Made by a program: the position numbers and the translations under genes. Source: Alphaproteobacteria bacterium (GTDB taxonomy: Bacteria; Pseudomonadota; Alphaproteobacteria; UBA9655). Taken from it: 64,000 nt of DNA. This document shows, one piece after another, positions 8,497 to 17,414 of this stretch. Location: NCBI GenBank assembly GCA_020049895.1, contig JAGVLE010000013.1, positions 28,523 through 92,522 on the forward strand. The letters run 5' to 3'. The notes under the pieces are model-generated. The model did no database searches. It worked only from the letters and a program-made list of their open reading frames with translations, and was not told where the DNA came from. Position 1 is the stretch's first letter. Each line of letters opens with the position of its first letter.

Positions 8497-8990
8497 CTCT
8501 TTCCAGTCCTGATTTTTGGGTACTCGTTGCTTTTGCTCTCCTCATAGGGCTCGGGGGAAGGCGTCTGTATGTCTATATCACACAGTTTTTAGATACCTAT
8601 TCTCAGCAAGTCGCAAGCCAGCTTGAAGATGTTACACGTCTCCATGACGAAGCCCTCAGCCTTCTGAAAACCTATGAGGCTAAATATGATACTGCCCTTA
8701 CCCAGGTCGAAGAAATTCTTGCATTTTCTGAAAAAGAAATAGAACACGTCAAAGCATTGAATGAACAAGAATATCTAGACTTTAAAGAACAAAAAGAAAA
8801 AATGTTCCAAGAACGTCTCGAGCTAGATAAGAAAGAAATTCTTTCAAAGCTGCGGTCTGAAACAGTTGCAGAGGCTCTTAAAATCGTTGAAAAAACTTTG
8901 TTGGAAGACGATAAAATGCGGGAAAATCTGACAAAAGAAGCCATAGAAGAACTTTCCCAACAAGACCTGCAGTTTGACCACAGACTTTAA
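8493..8990 (+). CDS. atpF: ATP synthase F0 subunit b
   Basis: 165 residues with an N-terminal membrane helix (about 5-25, FWVLVAFALLIGLGGRRLYVYI) and then an uninterrupted charged helix typical of the b subunit stalk. It begins on the ATGA overlap with atpF'. It is the last gene of the F0 cluster; after it comes a 164-base gap up to the end of cspA on the other strand. Confidence 0.88.
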   Translation: MTLSSPDFWVLVAFALLIGLGGRRLYVYITQFLDTYSQQVASQLEDVTRLHDEALSLLKTYEAKYDTALTQVEEILAFSEKEIEHVKALNEQEYLDFKEQKEKMFQERLELDKKEILSKLRSETVAEALKIVEKTLLEDDKMRENLTKEAIEELSQQDLQFDHRL

Positions 8991-9107
8991 AATCGAAAAG
9001 AACACTCCTATAAATTTCCTTTTTTAGCCTCACAAGGCTAAGACGACTTTAGAAATCTTTAGTGTTTTATGTGAAAAAAATGATGAAATTCTGATTTTAT
9101 CTGAGAT

Positions 9108-9145
9108 AAAAAAACGCCCCCTCCACAGATAGTGGAGAGAGCGTT
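9108..9145 (-). terminator. intrinsic terminator of cspA
   Basis: Read on the minus strand, AACGC-CTCCAC and GTGGAG-GCGTT form a strong stem around a 5-base loop. It is followed by seven T residues (A at 9108-9114 on the plus strand). It lies just downstream of the cspA stop codon. Confidence 0.85.
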
Positions 9146-9154
9146 ATTCGTATT

Positions 9155-9358
9155 TTATGCTAGTTTAAGATTAACAGCAGCAGTTTTTCCCTTTGTGGTT
9201 GCTAACTCAAAAGTCACTTTTTGACCTTCAGCTAAGTTAGCAATTCCTGCTCGCTCTACTTCTGTAACATGAACGAAAACATCGCGTGATCCGTCTTCTG
9301 TTTGAATAAAGCCGTAGCCTTTTGTTGGGTTAAACCATTTTACAGTGCCATTCTTCAT
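9155..9358 (-). CDS. cspA: cold-shock domain protein
   Basis: 67 residues, a single cold-shock domain. The RNP1 motif KGYGFIQ and RNP2-like DVFVHVTEV are intact, as is the NGTVKWFN start. These proteins bind single-stranded RNA and DNA and act as RNA chaperones. The paralogue's role (cold-induced or constitutive) cannot be read from the protein. The long structured leader upstream and the strong terminator downstream indicate a short single-gene transcript. Confidence 0.95.
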   Translation of the reverse strand: MKNGTVKWFNPTKGYGFIQTEDGSRDVFVHVTEVERAGIANLAEGQKVTFELATTKGKTAAVNLKLA

Positions 9359-9547
9359 ATCGGTATCCTTATGGTGAGGCGTTTACTAAACGAGTTCAAA
9401 AAACAGGTAAGAGGATTTCTTACGATTTCCTGTATAGTGAAGATAGCTGAGGGTAAGAAGAAGAGGGCGTAATGTCATCTAGTTTCTTACGCAGAGCTCA
9501 TGATCTCTACGTGTGTTTATCCTTACGGAATTTCAAACTCGTTTTTG
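9359..9547 (-). promoter_or_regulatory. long structured 5' leader of cspA
   Basis: About 180 bases lie between the predicted transcription start and the cspA ATG. Complementary segments include 9388-9396 with 9536-9544 (AAACGAGTT / AACTCGTTT), 9407-9411 with 9419-9423 (GTAAG / CTTAC), and 9467-9472 with 9487-9492 (GCGTAA / TTACGC). Long foldable leaders are known to control translation of cold-shock mRNAs by temperature-dependent refolding. That role here is inferred. Confidence 0.5.
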
Positions 9548-9575
9548 ATTATATGAGTATTTATACAAAAAGCAA
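9548..9575 (-). promoter_or_regulatory. cspA promoter
   Basis: On the minus strand, TTGCTT (9570-9575) and TATAAT (9548-9553) are separated by 16 bases, close to the sigma-70 consensus. The rest of this gap, up to the ABC operon at 9676, also holds AT-rich -10-like sequence for the opposite direction (around 9645-9672). I see no gene in it. Confidence 0.55.
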
Positions 9576-9675
9576 GCTATTCCTGTGAAAACGCAAATAC
9601 CTCCCCCTTATTGTGTTGATTTCTCTCCCATGATACTCTTTTGCATATAATAATTTTACCAGTTTATGGGATATA

Positions 9676-10425
9676 ATGATTTATAAGTTTTTTGCTTTAT
9701 CTTTAATCTGTTTCTGTCTTGTCGGCTGTGAAAAATCCTCTCAAAACGAAGGCCTAAAGCCTATTACTGTTATTCTTTCCCCTGATAATCCTCCCTATGA
9801 ATTTAAGGATACGGATCAAGGAAACGGGCAAGTCTTAGGATTCGACGTGGATATTATCAAAGAATTAGGCAAGCGCCTGGGACGCCCTATTGAGATTATT
9901 GAAGCTGATTTTGGAGCCATCATTCCATCCCTTCAATCAGGACGTGCAGACATAGCAATTTCTGAGCTCAACCCCACTGAAGAACGCAAAAAAAGTGTCG
10001 ATTTTTCTAACCCTTATTATGTAGATAAATCATCCTTCCTTGTTCTTGAATCTTCGACATTGACCTCAGAGAAAGATTTAGCCGGGCAAAAACTTGGAGT
10101 TCAACTAGGAACAACAAATGAAGCATCCGCAAAAGAATGGGCAAAAAATATCCCCAACCTTACAATCGTAACCTTGGGCAAGCTAGGAGAGCTTGTTCAA
10201 GAACTTAAGAATGGCCGTATTCAAGCCATTTTGAATGCAGAAAAAGGGTGTCAAAACATCGCACATGCAACGTCCGGCTTAAAAGTCGTCTCAACTGATA
10301 TTAAGGGAAGGGAACTTTCCGTCGCCTTCCCCAAGGGTTCTCCCCTCGTGGGGCCTGTCAATGACGCTTTAAAGCAGATGACGGATGTTATCCAAACCTT
10401 TGAAAATAAATGGATTAAATCGTGA
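9676..10425 (+). CDS. amino-acid ABC transporter, substrate-binding lipoprotein
   Basis: 249 residues with a lipoprotein signal ending LVGC (Cys18). The SBP_bac_3 fold shows PPYEFKDTD, LGFDVDIIKELGKRLGR, GRADIAISELNPTEER, VDFSNPYYV and LGVQLGTTNEA. The family binds polar or basic amino acids such as glutamine, arginine or histidine; the exact ligand cannot be set. It is the first gene of a complete binding protein-permease-ATPase operon, with overlapping junctions. Confidence 0.92.
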   Translation: MIYKFFALSLICFCLVGCEKSSQNEGLKPITVILSPDNPPYEFKDTDQGNGQVLGFDVDIIKELGKRLGRPIEIIEADFGAIIPSLQSGRADIAISELNPTEERKKSVDFSNPYYVDKSSFLVLESSTLTSEKDLAGQKLGVQLGTTNEASAKEWAKNIPNLTIVTLGKLGELVQELKNGRIQAILNAEKGCQNIAHATSGLKVVSTDIKGRELSVAFPKGSPLVGPVNDALKQMTDVIQTFENKWIKS

Positions 10426-11081
10426 TGGTTTTAAATTTTGAGCGTATTGGGCCGTCTATTCCTTATATTCTTGAAGGAATCCAGGTTACCCTTTCCTATA
10501 CAGCTGTTTCCTTATGTCTTGGGTTTTTTCTAGGGTCCCTCCTTGCCCTCTGTAAAATAAGCCATATTGCCCCTCTTCGGTGGTTCGCACGCTTTTACAC
10601 ATCTCTGTTTCGTGGAACACCTTTGCTTGTTCAGTTGACACTGATTTACTATGCCACCCCTCAACTTATTGGTTACAATATCTCCGTCTGGGAAGCTGGG
10701 ATTTTGTCCTTTACTCTTAACTCTACGGCTTACCTTTCCGAGCACTTTAGGTCTGGAATTGAGTCTATAGATAAAGGCCAGATAGAAGCAGCTCTTGCCC
10801 TTGGCATCCCTTATTCTTTGATGATGCGTGACATTATTCTGCCCCAAGCCATTCGGGTATGTTTGCCCTCTCTTGTGAATGAATCCATTGATTTGCTTAA
10901 AGAATCTGCTCTTATTTCTATTATAGGAGGCGCTGATATCATGCGTCGGGCAAGCATTGTTGCCAATGAAAAATACCTTTTCTTTGAGCCATTCCTCGTT
11001 GCAGCCGTCTTATATTATGTGCTTGTTCTTATGCTGACGTTTATTTCAGCTCGTGTTGAAAAAAGGATGAAACAATCATGA
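10422..11081 (+). CDS. amino-acid ABC transporter permease (HisM/GlnP type)
   Basis: 219 residues with about five membrane helices. The cytoplasmic EAA loop, DKGQIEAALALGIPYSLMMRDIILPQAIR, is typical of polar amino-acid permeases; FRGTPLLVQLTLIYY is another hallmark. The GTG at 10422 overlaps the upstream stop; an ATG at 10425 is also possible. A single permease gene implies a homodimeric channel. Confidence 0.92.
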   Translation: MMVLNFERIGPSIPYILEGIQVTLSYTAVSLCLGFFLGSLLALCKISHIAPLRWFARFYTSLFRGTPLLVQLTLIYYATPQLIGYNISVWEAGILSFTLNSTAYLSEHFRSGIESIDKGQIEAALALGIPYSLMMRDIILPQAIRVCLPSLVNESIDLLKESALISIIGGADIMRRASIVANEKYLFFEPFLVAAVLYYVLVLMLTFISARVEKRMKQS

Positions 11082-11800
11082 TTCAACTTGAGCACATCCA
11101 TAAATCCTATGGAACCAACGAAGTTTTAAAAGGGATTTCTGGTCGCATCGCACCGGGAGACGTTGTCGCTATCATTGGCCCTTCCGGATCAGGGAAATCA
11201 ACCCTTTTGCGGACGATTAACCTGCTCGATCCCCCGACCTCTGGTAAGGTCTATATCAATGACACATGCATTACAGAAAAAGGCATAAACATTGAGGAAA
11301 TTCGCACAAAAATAGGAATGGTGTTTCAACAGTTTAATCTTTTCCCTCATATGACGATCCTCGAAAACATCACCTATGCCCCGCGGAAAGTAAAAAAAAT
11401 GCCTCCCCAAAAGGCAGAAAAATTGGCAAAGAAACTTCTTAAGCAAGTTGGCCTGTCCAATAAAGAACAGGCTTATCCAGCCTCTCTTTCGGGAGGACAA
11501 AAGCAACGCGCTGCCATTGCACGAGCACTGGCCATGAACCCTGAAATTATTCTTTTTGATGAGCCTACTTCTGCCTTAGATCCTGAGATGGTGAAGGAAG
11601 TTCTCAATGTTATCAAAGAGTTAGTCAACACCGGAATCACCATAGTCATTGTGACGCACGAAATGGGATTTGCACGAGAAGTCGCTGATTATATTTGGTT
11701 TATTGACGAAGGGCATCTTGTGGAAAACACCCTTGCGTCCTCATTTTTTAAGAAAACAAAGACAAAGCGAGCTGCTGAGTTTTTAGAGCAAATCCTTTAG
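11078..11800 (+). CDS. amino-acid ABC transporter ATP-binding protein
   Basis: 240 residues. It has Walker A GPSGSGKST (about 32-40), Q-loop VFQQFNLFPH, signature LSGGQKQRAAIARALA, Walker B IILFDEPTSALD and the switch His in IVIVTHEMGFARE. The GlnQ/HisP subgroup fits the operon. Its start overlaps the permease stop (ATGA). It ends the operon; a 390-base gap holding a repeat follows. Confidence 0.95.
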   Translation: MIQLEHIHKSYGTNEVLKGISGRIAPGDVVAIIGPSGSGKSTLLRTINLLDPPTSGKVYINDTCITEKGINIEEIRTKIGMVFQQFNLFPHMTILENITYAPRKVKKMPPQKAEKLAKKLLKQVGLSNKEQAYPASLSGGQKQRAAIARALAMNPEIILFDEPTSALDPEMVKEVLNVIKELVNTGITIVIVTHEMGFAREVADYIWFIDEGHLVENTLASSFFKKTKTKRAAEFLEQIL

Positions 11801-11846
11801 CCAACAGCTAAACACCGAACAGATATGGGAGGGGTACCTTACTCTC

Positions 11847-12071
11847 CATCCTTACCTAGATAAGCTCCGCGCGCTCTTTTGAGCAAGCGGTAGCATTCTT
11901 GGCGAGAACCTGCATGCTCCGCGGTTCCCTAAAACTTTTCAGGAGGGGAAGAGGGGGCCTGGGAGCGGGAGAATTCGTAACATAATACTTCTTTGCAACG
12001 CCTCATAAAGATCCTCACCAAGAAACGTTAAGAGCTCGCCTTTGGCTTCGCTACGTTTCTAGGTAAGGATG
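11847..12071. repeat. dispersed ~225-bp non-coding repeat, copy 1
   Basis: Bounded by perfect 14-base inverted ends: CATCCTTACCTAGA (11847-11860) and TCTAGGTAAGGATG (12058-12071). The right part folds on itself: CCTCACCAAGAAACGT (12013-12028) against ACGTTTCTAGGTAAGG, 14 of 16 matching. The left part has a similar arm pair. A second copy lies at 35077-35303, with an identical 82-base stretch (11967-12048 here). No frame is conserved. The gap 11801-12190 contains nothing else except a hairpin at 12108-12149. Confidence 0.85.
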
Positions 12072-12107
12072 ACAGGGGTGGGAGTGGCAGATAGAAGTTC
12101 AGAAAGA

Positions 12108-12149
12108 TGTGAGACAGCGGGAGATGGATGCACGCACGCTTGTCTCACA
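12108..12149. repeat. strong inverted repeat between repeat copy 1 and clpX
   Basis: TGTGAGACAGCG (12108-12119) pairs with CGCTTGTCTCACA (12137-12149) with one bulged base, giving a 12-pair stem. It lies at the convergent end of the ABC operon and clpX. No T-run follows on either strand, so it is at most an atypical terminator or a transcript-end stabiliser. Confidence 0.5.
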
Positions 12150-12190
12150 CACCCTATCATGTATGGACCTGCAGAGAGAGCCAGCGGCTT

Positions 12191-13465
12191 TTATACCCTC
12201 TTTCTGCCTTCTGCATTTTTAGAAGCCTTAGGAGAATAAATTAGCAAGGGCGCTGCTTTGTTTTGAAGCACTTCCTCGTTAATCACAATTTCATCTACAT
12301 TCTTCAGATCTGGAAGTTCAAACATTGTATCCAAAAGGGTCGCTTCTAAAATAGAGCGCAAGCCACGGGCTCCCGTTTTCCGCTTAATAGCTCTTTGGGA
12401 AATAGCCTTGAGCGCGCCTTCTGTAAAGGTAAGCTCCACACCTTCCATGTTGAACAAGCGACGGTATTGCTTTGTCAACGCATTCTTAGGCTCTGTAAGG
12501 ATCTGGATAAAAGCCGCCTCATCTAAATCATTAAGGGTAGCAATAACAGGCAGCCGCCCAATGAATTCAGGAATAAGGCCAAATTTTAATAAGTCTTCCG
12601 TTTCTAGATCTTGAAGGATTTCGCCTGTTGGCCGGTCTTCTGGACCCCTCACATCAGCGCCAAACCCTATGGAAGATCCCCGCCCTCGAGCAGAAATAAT
12701 CTTGTCAATATCCGCAAAAGCCCCTCCACAGATGAAGAGGATGTTGGTGGTATCAACTTGCAAGAATTCTTGTTGCGGATGCTTCCGACCTCCCTGAGGA
12801 GGAACAGAGGCAATTGTTCCTTCCATAATCTTAAGGAGTGCTTGCTGCACACCTTCTCCCGATACATCACGGGTTATCGAAGGATTATCTGATTTGCGAG
12901 AGATCTTATCGACTTCATCAATGTAAACAATGCCACGTTGAGCTTTTTCTACATTATAGTCAGCCGCTTGTAAGAGCTTAAGGATGATATTCTCTACATC
13001 CTCTCCCACATAGCCTGCTTCCGTAAGAGTAGTCGCATCTGCCATTGTAAAAGGGACATCAATGATGCGTGCCAACGTCTGAGCCAAAAGAGTTTTTCCA
13101 CAACCTGTTGGCCCCACGAGCAAAATATTTGATTTTGATAGCTCTACATCGTTAGAGCGTGCACCATGTTCCAAACGTTTATAATGATTGTGGACGGCGA
13201 CAGACAGAATCTTTTTTGCATTTTTCTGGCCAATGACATAATCATTCAAGACGTCAAAGATTTGCTGGGGAGGGGGAACACCCTCAACAGAACGCAAAAG
13301 AGGGCCTTTATTTTCTTCTTTAATGATATCCATGCATAAATCGATGCATTCATCGCAGATAAAAACAGAGGGGCCTGCAATAAGCTTTCGCACTTCATGC
13401 TGGCTTTTTCCACAGAAAGAACAATAGAGGGGTCCTCTAGAGTCTGTTTCAGTTGGCTTTGTCAT
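12191..13465 (-). CDS. clpX: ATP-dependent Clp protease ATP-binding subunit ClpX
   Basis: 424 residues. It has an N-terminal C4 zinc-binding domain (YCSFCGKS and [10 protein letters not shown]), Walker A GPTGCGKT, Walker [11 protein letters not shown], the GYVG pore loop and sensor regions. It unfolds substrates and feeds them to ClpP. In Caulobacter, ClpXP degrades CtrA and other cell-cycle regulators, which is relevant here because a CckA homologue is also in the window. It is the last gene of tig-clpP-clpX. Confidence 0.97.
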   Translation of the reverse strand: MTKPTETDSRGPLYCSFCGKSQHEVRKLIAGPSVFICDECIDLCMDIIKEENKGPLLRSVEGVPPPQQIFDVLNDYVIGQKNAKKILSVAVHNHYKRLEHGARSNDVELSKSNILLVGPTGCGKTLLAQTLARIIDVPFTMADATTLTEAGYVGEDVENIILKLLQAADYNVEKAQRGIVYIDEVDKISRKSDNPSITRDVSGEGVQQALLKIMEGTIASVPPQGGRKHPQQEFLQVDTTNILFICGGAFADIDKIISARGRGSSIGFGADVRGPEDRPTGEILQDLETEDLLKFGLIPEFIGRLPVIATLNDLDEAAFIQILTEPKNALTKQYRRLFNMEGVELTFTEGALKAISQRAIKRKTGARGLRSILEATLLDTMFELPDLKNVDEIVINEEVLQNKAAPLLIYSPKASKNAEGRKRV

Positions 13466-13553
13466 GGCTCGCTCCTTTTCTTTTTTTTTTTCTTAGTATT
13501 CTACAAAACTATCAAAAAAGGGTTAAGAAGAAATAATTTATCTATTTCTCGCG

Positions 13554-14159
13554 CTATTTTTTCTCTGGAGGAACCGGCCGATGCGTCACAACACCATCAA
13601 TCAGCCCAAAATCCTTAGCGGCTTGAGCTGCCATAAAGTTATCACGATCCATAGCTTTTTCAATAATCTCTAGAGGCTGACCCGTACATTCAGCATATAT
13701 TTTATTAAGACGAGCTCTCATGTCCAAGATTTCACGCGCATGAATTTCGATGTCTGCTGCCTGCCCTTGAGCCCCACCATGAGGTTGATGAAGCATGACA
13801 CGAGAGTTTGGCAAACAATAGCGCTTGCCCTTCTTTCCTGCCGCGAGCAGGAAGGATCCCATGGAGGCAGCTTGTCCAAAACAAAGAGTAGACACATCTG
13901 GGCGAATATAATTCATGGTGTCATAGATAGCCAATCCTGAGGTTACAACACCTCCCGGAGAGTTAATATAAAGATGGACATCCTTATCTGGGTTCTCTGA
14001 TTCCAGGAAAAGGAGCTGCGCGCACACCACGCTAGAAACAGCATCATCAATAGGACCTGTAAGAAAGATAATTCTTTCTTTAAGAAGGCGAGAGAAAATG
14101 TCAAAAGACCGTTCTCCACGAGCTGTTTGCTCTATCACCATAGGAATAAGGTTACTCAT
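13554..14159 (-). CDS. clpP: ATP-dependent Clp protease proteolytic subunit
   Basis: 201 residues. The catalytic triad is visible: Ser99 in GQAASMG, His124 in LHQPHGG, and Asp173 in DRDNF. It forms the double-heptamer chamber that works with ClpX. GGAG lies 8 bases before the ATG. It sits between tig and clpX in the common bacterial order. Confidence 0.97.
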   Translation of the reverse strand: MSNLIPMVIEQTARGERSFDIFSRLLKERIIFLTGPIDDAVSSVVCAQLLFLESENPDKDVHLYINSPGGVVTSGLAIYDTMNYIRPDVSTLCFGQAASMGSFLLAAGKKGKRYCLPNSRVMLHQPHGGAQGQAADIEIHAREILDMRARLNKIYAECTGQPLEIIEKAMDRDNFMAAQAAKDFGLIDGVVTHRPVPPEKK

Positions 14160-14180
14160 ATCTAGCTCTCCTTCTTAAGT

Positions 14181-15584
14181 TTATTTCTTTTCTGTCTTTC
14201 CTGCGGCAGAAATTCTTTTTCCTGCTGCTTCTTCTTCAGACAGAAGCTTTTTTTCAAGTTCTTCAGGTGTAACAGGAATTTCCTTAATTTTTGATTTATC
14301 TAAAATAAATTCCACAACTTTATTTTCGAAAATGGGGGCTCGCAGACTATCCATCGCTGAAGGGGTGTTTCGATAGAAATCGACCACCTTTTGTTCTTGC
14401 CCAGGGAAAGCCCGTGCGCGCTCTATAACTGCGTCCATAAGTTCTTTTTGAGAAACTGAAATTTTCTCTCGGTTCCCAAGTTCCGCAACCACAATCCCTA
14501 AACGTACCCGACGTTCAGCAATGACTCGGTAATCTTTTCGCAACTCATCTTCGCTTTTGCCAGTTGCCTCTTCAAAGGTTTTTCCATCCTTATTCGCGCT
14601 TTTTCCTTGATCAATACCGAGCTCATTTAAGAGAGTTGCCCATATATTGTTAAACTCAAGTTCGATCATACCTTCAGGGATGTCAAAAGAGAATTTCTCT
14701 GCCATGGCATCAAAAACCTGACGCTTTGTGTTTAAAAAGCTTTGAGCAGTGTATTCATGAGCAAAGTTCTTCTCAACCGCTTCTTTCATAGCCTTAAGGG
14801 AGTCAAACCCAACTTTTTCAGCCAGCTTTTCATCAATGTCCGCAGGATCAAGGGTATGAATGTCCTTAATAGTGACATCAAAATGAGCCGCTTTCCCTGC
14901 ATAATTCGCTTCATGATATTCCTTAGGGAAGGCAACTTTTATTTCAACTGCTGCCCCTTTATCATGACCAATGAGTTGATCTTCAAAACCAGGAATGAAA
15001 GAATTTGAGCCAAGCTCTAATCTATAATCATGGCCTTCACCCCCTGCGATAGGAGTCCCGTCAATAAATCCCTTAAAATCAATGACAACAACATCACCCT
15101 TTTGAGATTTACGATCTTTTTTAAGGGGATTGCTTGTACGATGCTGCTTTGCAATGCCCTGAAGAGCCTCATCAAGCTGTTTTGAAGGAATCGTGACCAC
15201 ATATTTGTCAAAACTAAGACCTTTAAGATCAATGTCCCCTACGACAGGTAAAATCTCTATGTTAATCGTCAACACCAGATCTTTGCCTTCTTCATAAGAC
15301 GTCACGGTCACCTTTGGCTGCAAGGCAGGCCTAAGGTCATTATCCTTAACAACTTTCTTAATAGCCTTATCCACAGAAACTTCCAAAACCTCTTTAAGAG
15401 CGCCGTCTTGATAGCGTTGTTTCAATAAGGGAAGTGGGATTTTTCCTGGACGAAATCCAGAGATTTTAGCTTTTTTTCCAATAGTTTCGAGTTGGGTGAA
15501 CAGGTCTGCTTCAATATCAGCCGCAGAAATAGTCACTTCAAAGTCGCGTTTTAGGTTAGTGGATAAAGTGTTTTTAACATTCAT
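14181..15584 (-). CDS. tig: trigger factor
   Basis: 467 residues. The N-terminal ribosome-binding domain contains the signature GFRPGKIPLPLL. The FKBP-type peptidyl-prolyl isomerase domain (GDVVVIDFKGFIDGTPI to about 245) and the C-terminal helical chaperone arms follow. It binds nascent chains at the ribosome exit. It is the first gene of tig-clpP-clpX, with 21 bases to clpP. A tRNA-Leu gene lies just upstream on the same strand. Confidence 0.96.
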   Translation of the reverse strand: MNVKNTLSTNLKRDFEVTISAADIEADLFTQLETIGKKAKISGFRPGKIPLPLLKQRYQDGALKEVLEVSVDKAIKKVVKDNDLRPALQPKVTVTSYEEGKDLVLTINIEILPVVGDIDLKGLSFDKYVVTIPSKQLDEALQGIAKQHRTSNPLKKDRKSQKGDVVVIDFKGFIDGTPIAGGEGHDYRLELGSNSFIPGFEDQLIGHDKGAAVEIKVAFPKEYHEANYAGKAAHFDVTIKDIHTLDPADIDEKLAEKVGFDSLKAMKEAVEKNFAHEYTAQSFLNTKRQVFDAMAEKFSFDIPEGMIELEFNNIWATLLNELGIDQGKSANKDGKTFEEATGKSEDELRKDYRVIAERRVRLGIVVAELGNREKISVSQKELMDAVIERARAFPGQEQKVVDFYRNTPSAMDSLRAPIFENKVVEFILDKSKIKEIPVTPEELEKKLLSEEEAAGKRISAAGKTEKK

Positions 15585-15664
15585 CAGCGTGTCTCACAGG
15601 TTGATTGATCGGTAAAATTCATTGAAAAACCTTAACGATCCTTTTCTTTTTTGTACAGTAATTT

Positions 15665-15749
15665 TGGTACGGGCGAAGGGACTTGAACCCCCACGGCTTG
15701 CGCCACCAGATCCTAAGTCTGGCGTGTCTACCAATTCCACCACGCCCGC
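15665..15749 (-). tRNA. tRNA-Leu (anticodon UAG)
   Basis: On the minus strand an 85-base class II tRNA folds, with acceptor GCGGGCG / CGCCCGT (a G-U closing pair), a D-loop with GG, an anticodon stem CCAGA / TCTGG around CTTAGGA (anticodon TAG), a long variable arm and a T-arm with GGTTCAAGTCC. CCA is encoded (15665-15667). It reads CUA and, by wobble, other CUN leucine codons. Confidence 0.96.
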
Positions 15750-15760
15750 ACTAATGTATT

Positions 15761-15789
15761 GCTATAGCGCCTATGGAAGACAATTACAA
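15761..15789 (-). promoter_or_regulatory. promoter of tRNA-Leu
   Basis: Minus strand: TTGTAA (15784-15789), 17 bases, TATAGC (15761-15766), placing the start about 6-10 bases before the mature tRNA 5' end. Confidence 0.5.
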
Positions 15790-15941
15790 CTTAGTTTCAT
15801 CATTGTAGAGATATCTTCTTGGCAAAGAAGATGGGTGCGACCGGATGTGTAAGCAAAACCAATGAATACTACCGTAACCATAAGGAAAGGAAGGATTTGA
15901 GTGATTATACCGAACAACTCTTTAGTGTGCTCTTTTGTCAT
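15771..15941 (-). CDS. small single-span membrane protein, unknown
   Basis: 56 residues starting MTKEHTKELFG, with one hydrophobic helix (about 12-32, ITQILPFLMVTVVFIGFAY) and a short Cys-containing tail. GCAGGAG lies 6-7 bases before the ATG, which makes this start better than the longer frame reaching 16070. The family is not recognised. Its 3' end overlaps the tRNA-Leu promoter, so it may read into that tRNA. Confidence 0.45.
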   Translation of the reverse strand: MTKEHTKELFGIITQILPFLMVTVVFIGFAYTSGRTHLLCQEDISTMMKLSCNCLP

Positions 15942-16148
15942 TATTTTCTCCTGCATGTTTTCTAAATAATGTCTTTTGGACGGAGCATTCTCCCAAGAAA
16001 GAGTTACCAAATAGTTAACAAAAAGAAAAAAATTCAGAAGAAAAATTTTTCTTACGCATATCACATACATACCTTTGCAGAGTGTTCCAGAAGATGGAAT
16101 TAAATAATTTTCTCAAACAATAAATGCGAACATTATTTCATACAATTG

Positions 16149-16177
16149 TTGAAAATTCTGTATTAACACATTATATG
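16149..16177 (+). promoter_or_regulatory. promoter with overlapping palindrome
   Basis: TTGAAA (16149-16154), 16-17 bases, and TTATAT/TATATG (16171-16177). The -10 lies inside the palindrome CACATTATATGTG (16167-16179), which could be an operator. It lies about 50 bases before the secreted protein gene. Confidence 0.35.
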
Positions 16178-16227
16178 TGGTAAATAGGATTGAATAGTTA
16201 CGTTATGTGTCAAAAGAGGATGTTAAA

Positions 16228-17109
16228 ATGAAAATTCGCCAAGGATTAAGTCTTGCGGTATGTGCCGCTATTCTCATGAGCCAGCCCTGTAAGGCAGCTC
16301 CTACCGAAGAGGAACTCGTTCAAGGCGCTGCGAGTGTTAAGAGACTTTCGGATATTTTTGCTGGGGCCCAGGAACTACAAGAGTGGTTTTCTGTGGAAGA
16401 CCTTTCCAAATTGTTCCTACCTTCCAAAGCCCTATGTAAAGACTCGGAAAGTAGTAAACTTTTCAAAAGAAAAGCAAGAGAGTACAGCAAGTACGAAAAG
16501 TACTGGAACGATGCCGATCAAGCAACACTTGCGGACAGCAACGATCTTCAAGAAATGAGCAAGACCCTTAAAAAGGTGGAATATATATCTCATGTCATGG
16601 AGCGTTTTTTGAGAGGGACATTAATTTACAGGCCAAATCCTGACAGTGATGAAGGAAAGGTAGAACTGCCGATCCGCGATTTACCCAATCCGTTTGAGGG
16701 AGAATTTGATTTGTCAGAATGTGGGGACATGGTGCAACGCCTGAGCATCAATACAGGGTATCGTACAGAGTCTCGTACGGAAAAGATTGAGGATAAGTCC
16801 GGTAATAAGCTTCAGACATGGATAGTCCCTCACTCTGTCATTAAAAAAGATCTCATAACGACAGCTGCCCATTTTCAGAGAATGATGAAAGAATGGGACC
16901 CGGACATAGCGCCCGTCGGGTTAGTCTGGACCCGGGGGCGCTGGAACAAGAATTTGGAATGGTTTGACTTTTTAACGGAACAAGATCTTGATGAGCTTGG
17001 GAATAATAATTTATTTCAAAAATTGAGTAGGGCAAGATGCTGGGGAAATGTCGCGAACGCAGGGCGCTATGAGGCCGAAGACATCATGCATTTCAAGTTT
17101 CGTTTTTAA
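16228..17109 (+). CDS. secreted protein of unknown function
   Basis: 293 residues with a signal peptide (about 1-23, ending SQPCKA before APTEEE). The start at 16228 has AGAGGA 7 bases upstream; a GTG 21 bases earlier would push the signal peptide inward and is less likely. The mature part is polar and mostly helical-looking, with two nearby Cys (C at about 71 and 171), and a C-terminus rich in Trp, Asn and Phe ending HFKFRF. A terminal Phe is typical of outer-membrane proteins, but no beta-barrel pattern is clear. I do not recognise the family. Confidence 0.65.
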   Translation: MKIRQGLSLAVCAAILMSQPCKAAPTEEELVQGAASVKRLSDIFAGAQELQEWFSVEDLSKLFLPSKALCKDSESSKLFKRKAREYSKYEKYWNDADQATLADSNDLQEMSKTLKKVEYISHVMERFLRGTLIYRPNPDSDEGKVELPIRDLPNPFEGEFDLSECGDMVQRLSINTGYRTESRTEKIEDKSGNKLQTWIVPHSVIKKDLITTAAHFQRMMKEWDPDIAPVGLVWTRGRWNKNLEWFDFLTEQDLDELGNNNLFQKLSRARCWGNVANAGRYEAEDIMHFKFRF

Positions 17110-17414
17110 CTTAGACGGAAGAGGCTTATAACGATGCGCCGCAGCGCTCTGAAAGGGGAGACTCTGGCTCCAACTTGAAAAAAGGCAGGGCATGAAAGTT
17201 TGTACACCGTGTGCAAATTCTTCCACCATCAAAAGTCCAACGTGTAGCCAGCACGTCCATTTATCGAGATACCGCTGCATCCTCTTGAAAAGACATACCT
17301 GGGTGAAGTGGTTTTTGTTCACACAACCTAATCTTGTATACATTTTTCCTATTGTTTTTTCCTCTCCTCTCCCGCAATATTATGATCTATCTTCTCTCAG
17401 AGCAGAAAGAGAAC
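17110..17414 (+). other. non-coding gap before nuoJ
   Basis: No convincing gene. It holds a near-palindrome at 17199-17217 (TTTGTACA, 3 bases, TGTGCAAA) and the nuoJ promoter at 17315-17342. Open frames here lack ribosome sites and protein-like composition. Confidence 0.5.
17315..17342 (+). promoter_or_regulatory. promoter of nuoJKLM
   Basis: TTGTTC (17315-17320), 16 bases, TATACA (17337-17342). It supports nuoJKLM being transcribed on its own rather than from an upstream nuoA-I block. Confidence 0.45.

Noticed and set aside
9024..9041. Hairpin TTAGCC / GGCTAA after atpF as an ATP synthase terminator
   Set aside because: The T-run precedes the stem and none follows, so it does not fit an intrinsic terminator.
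15622..15852. 76-codon frame containing RAKGLEPPRLAPPDP
   Set aside because: This is translated tRNA-Leu sequence, a common false annotation.
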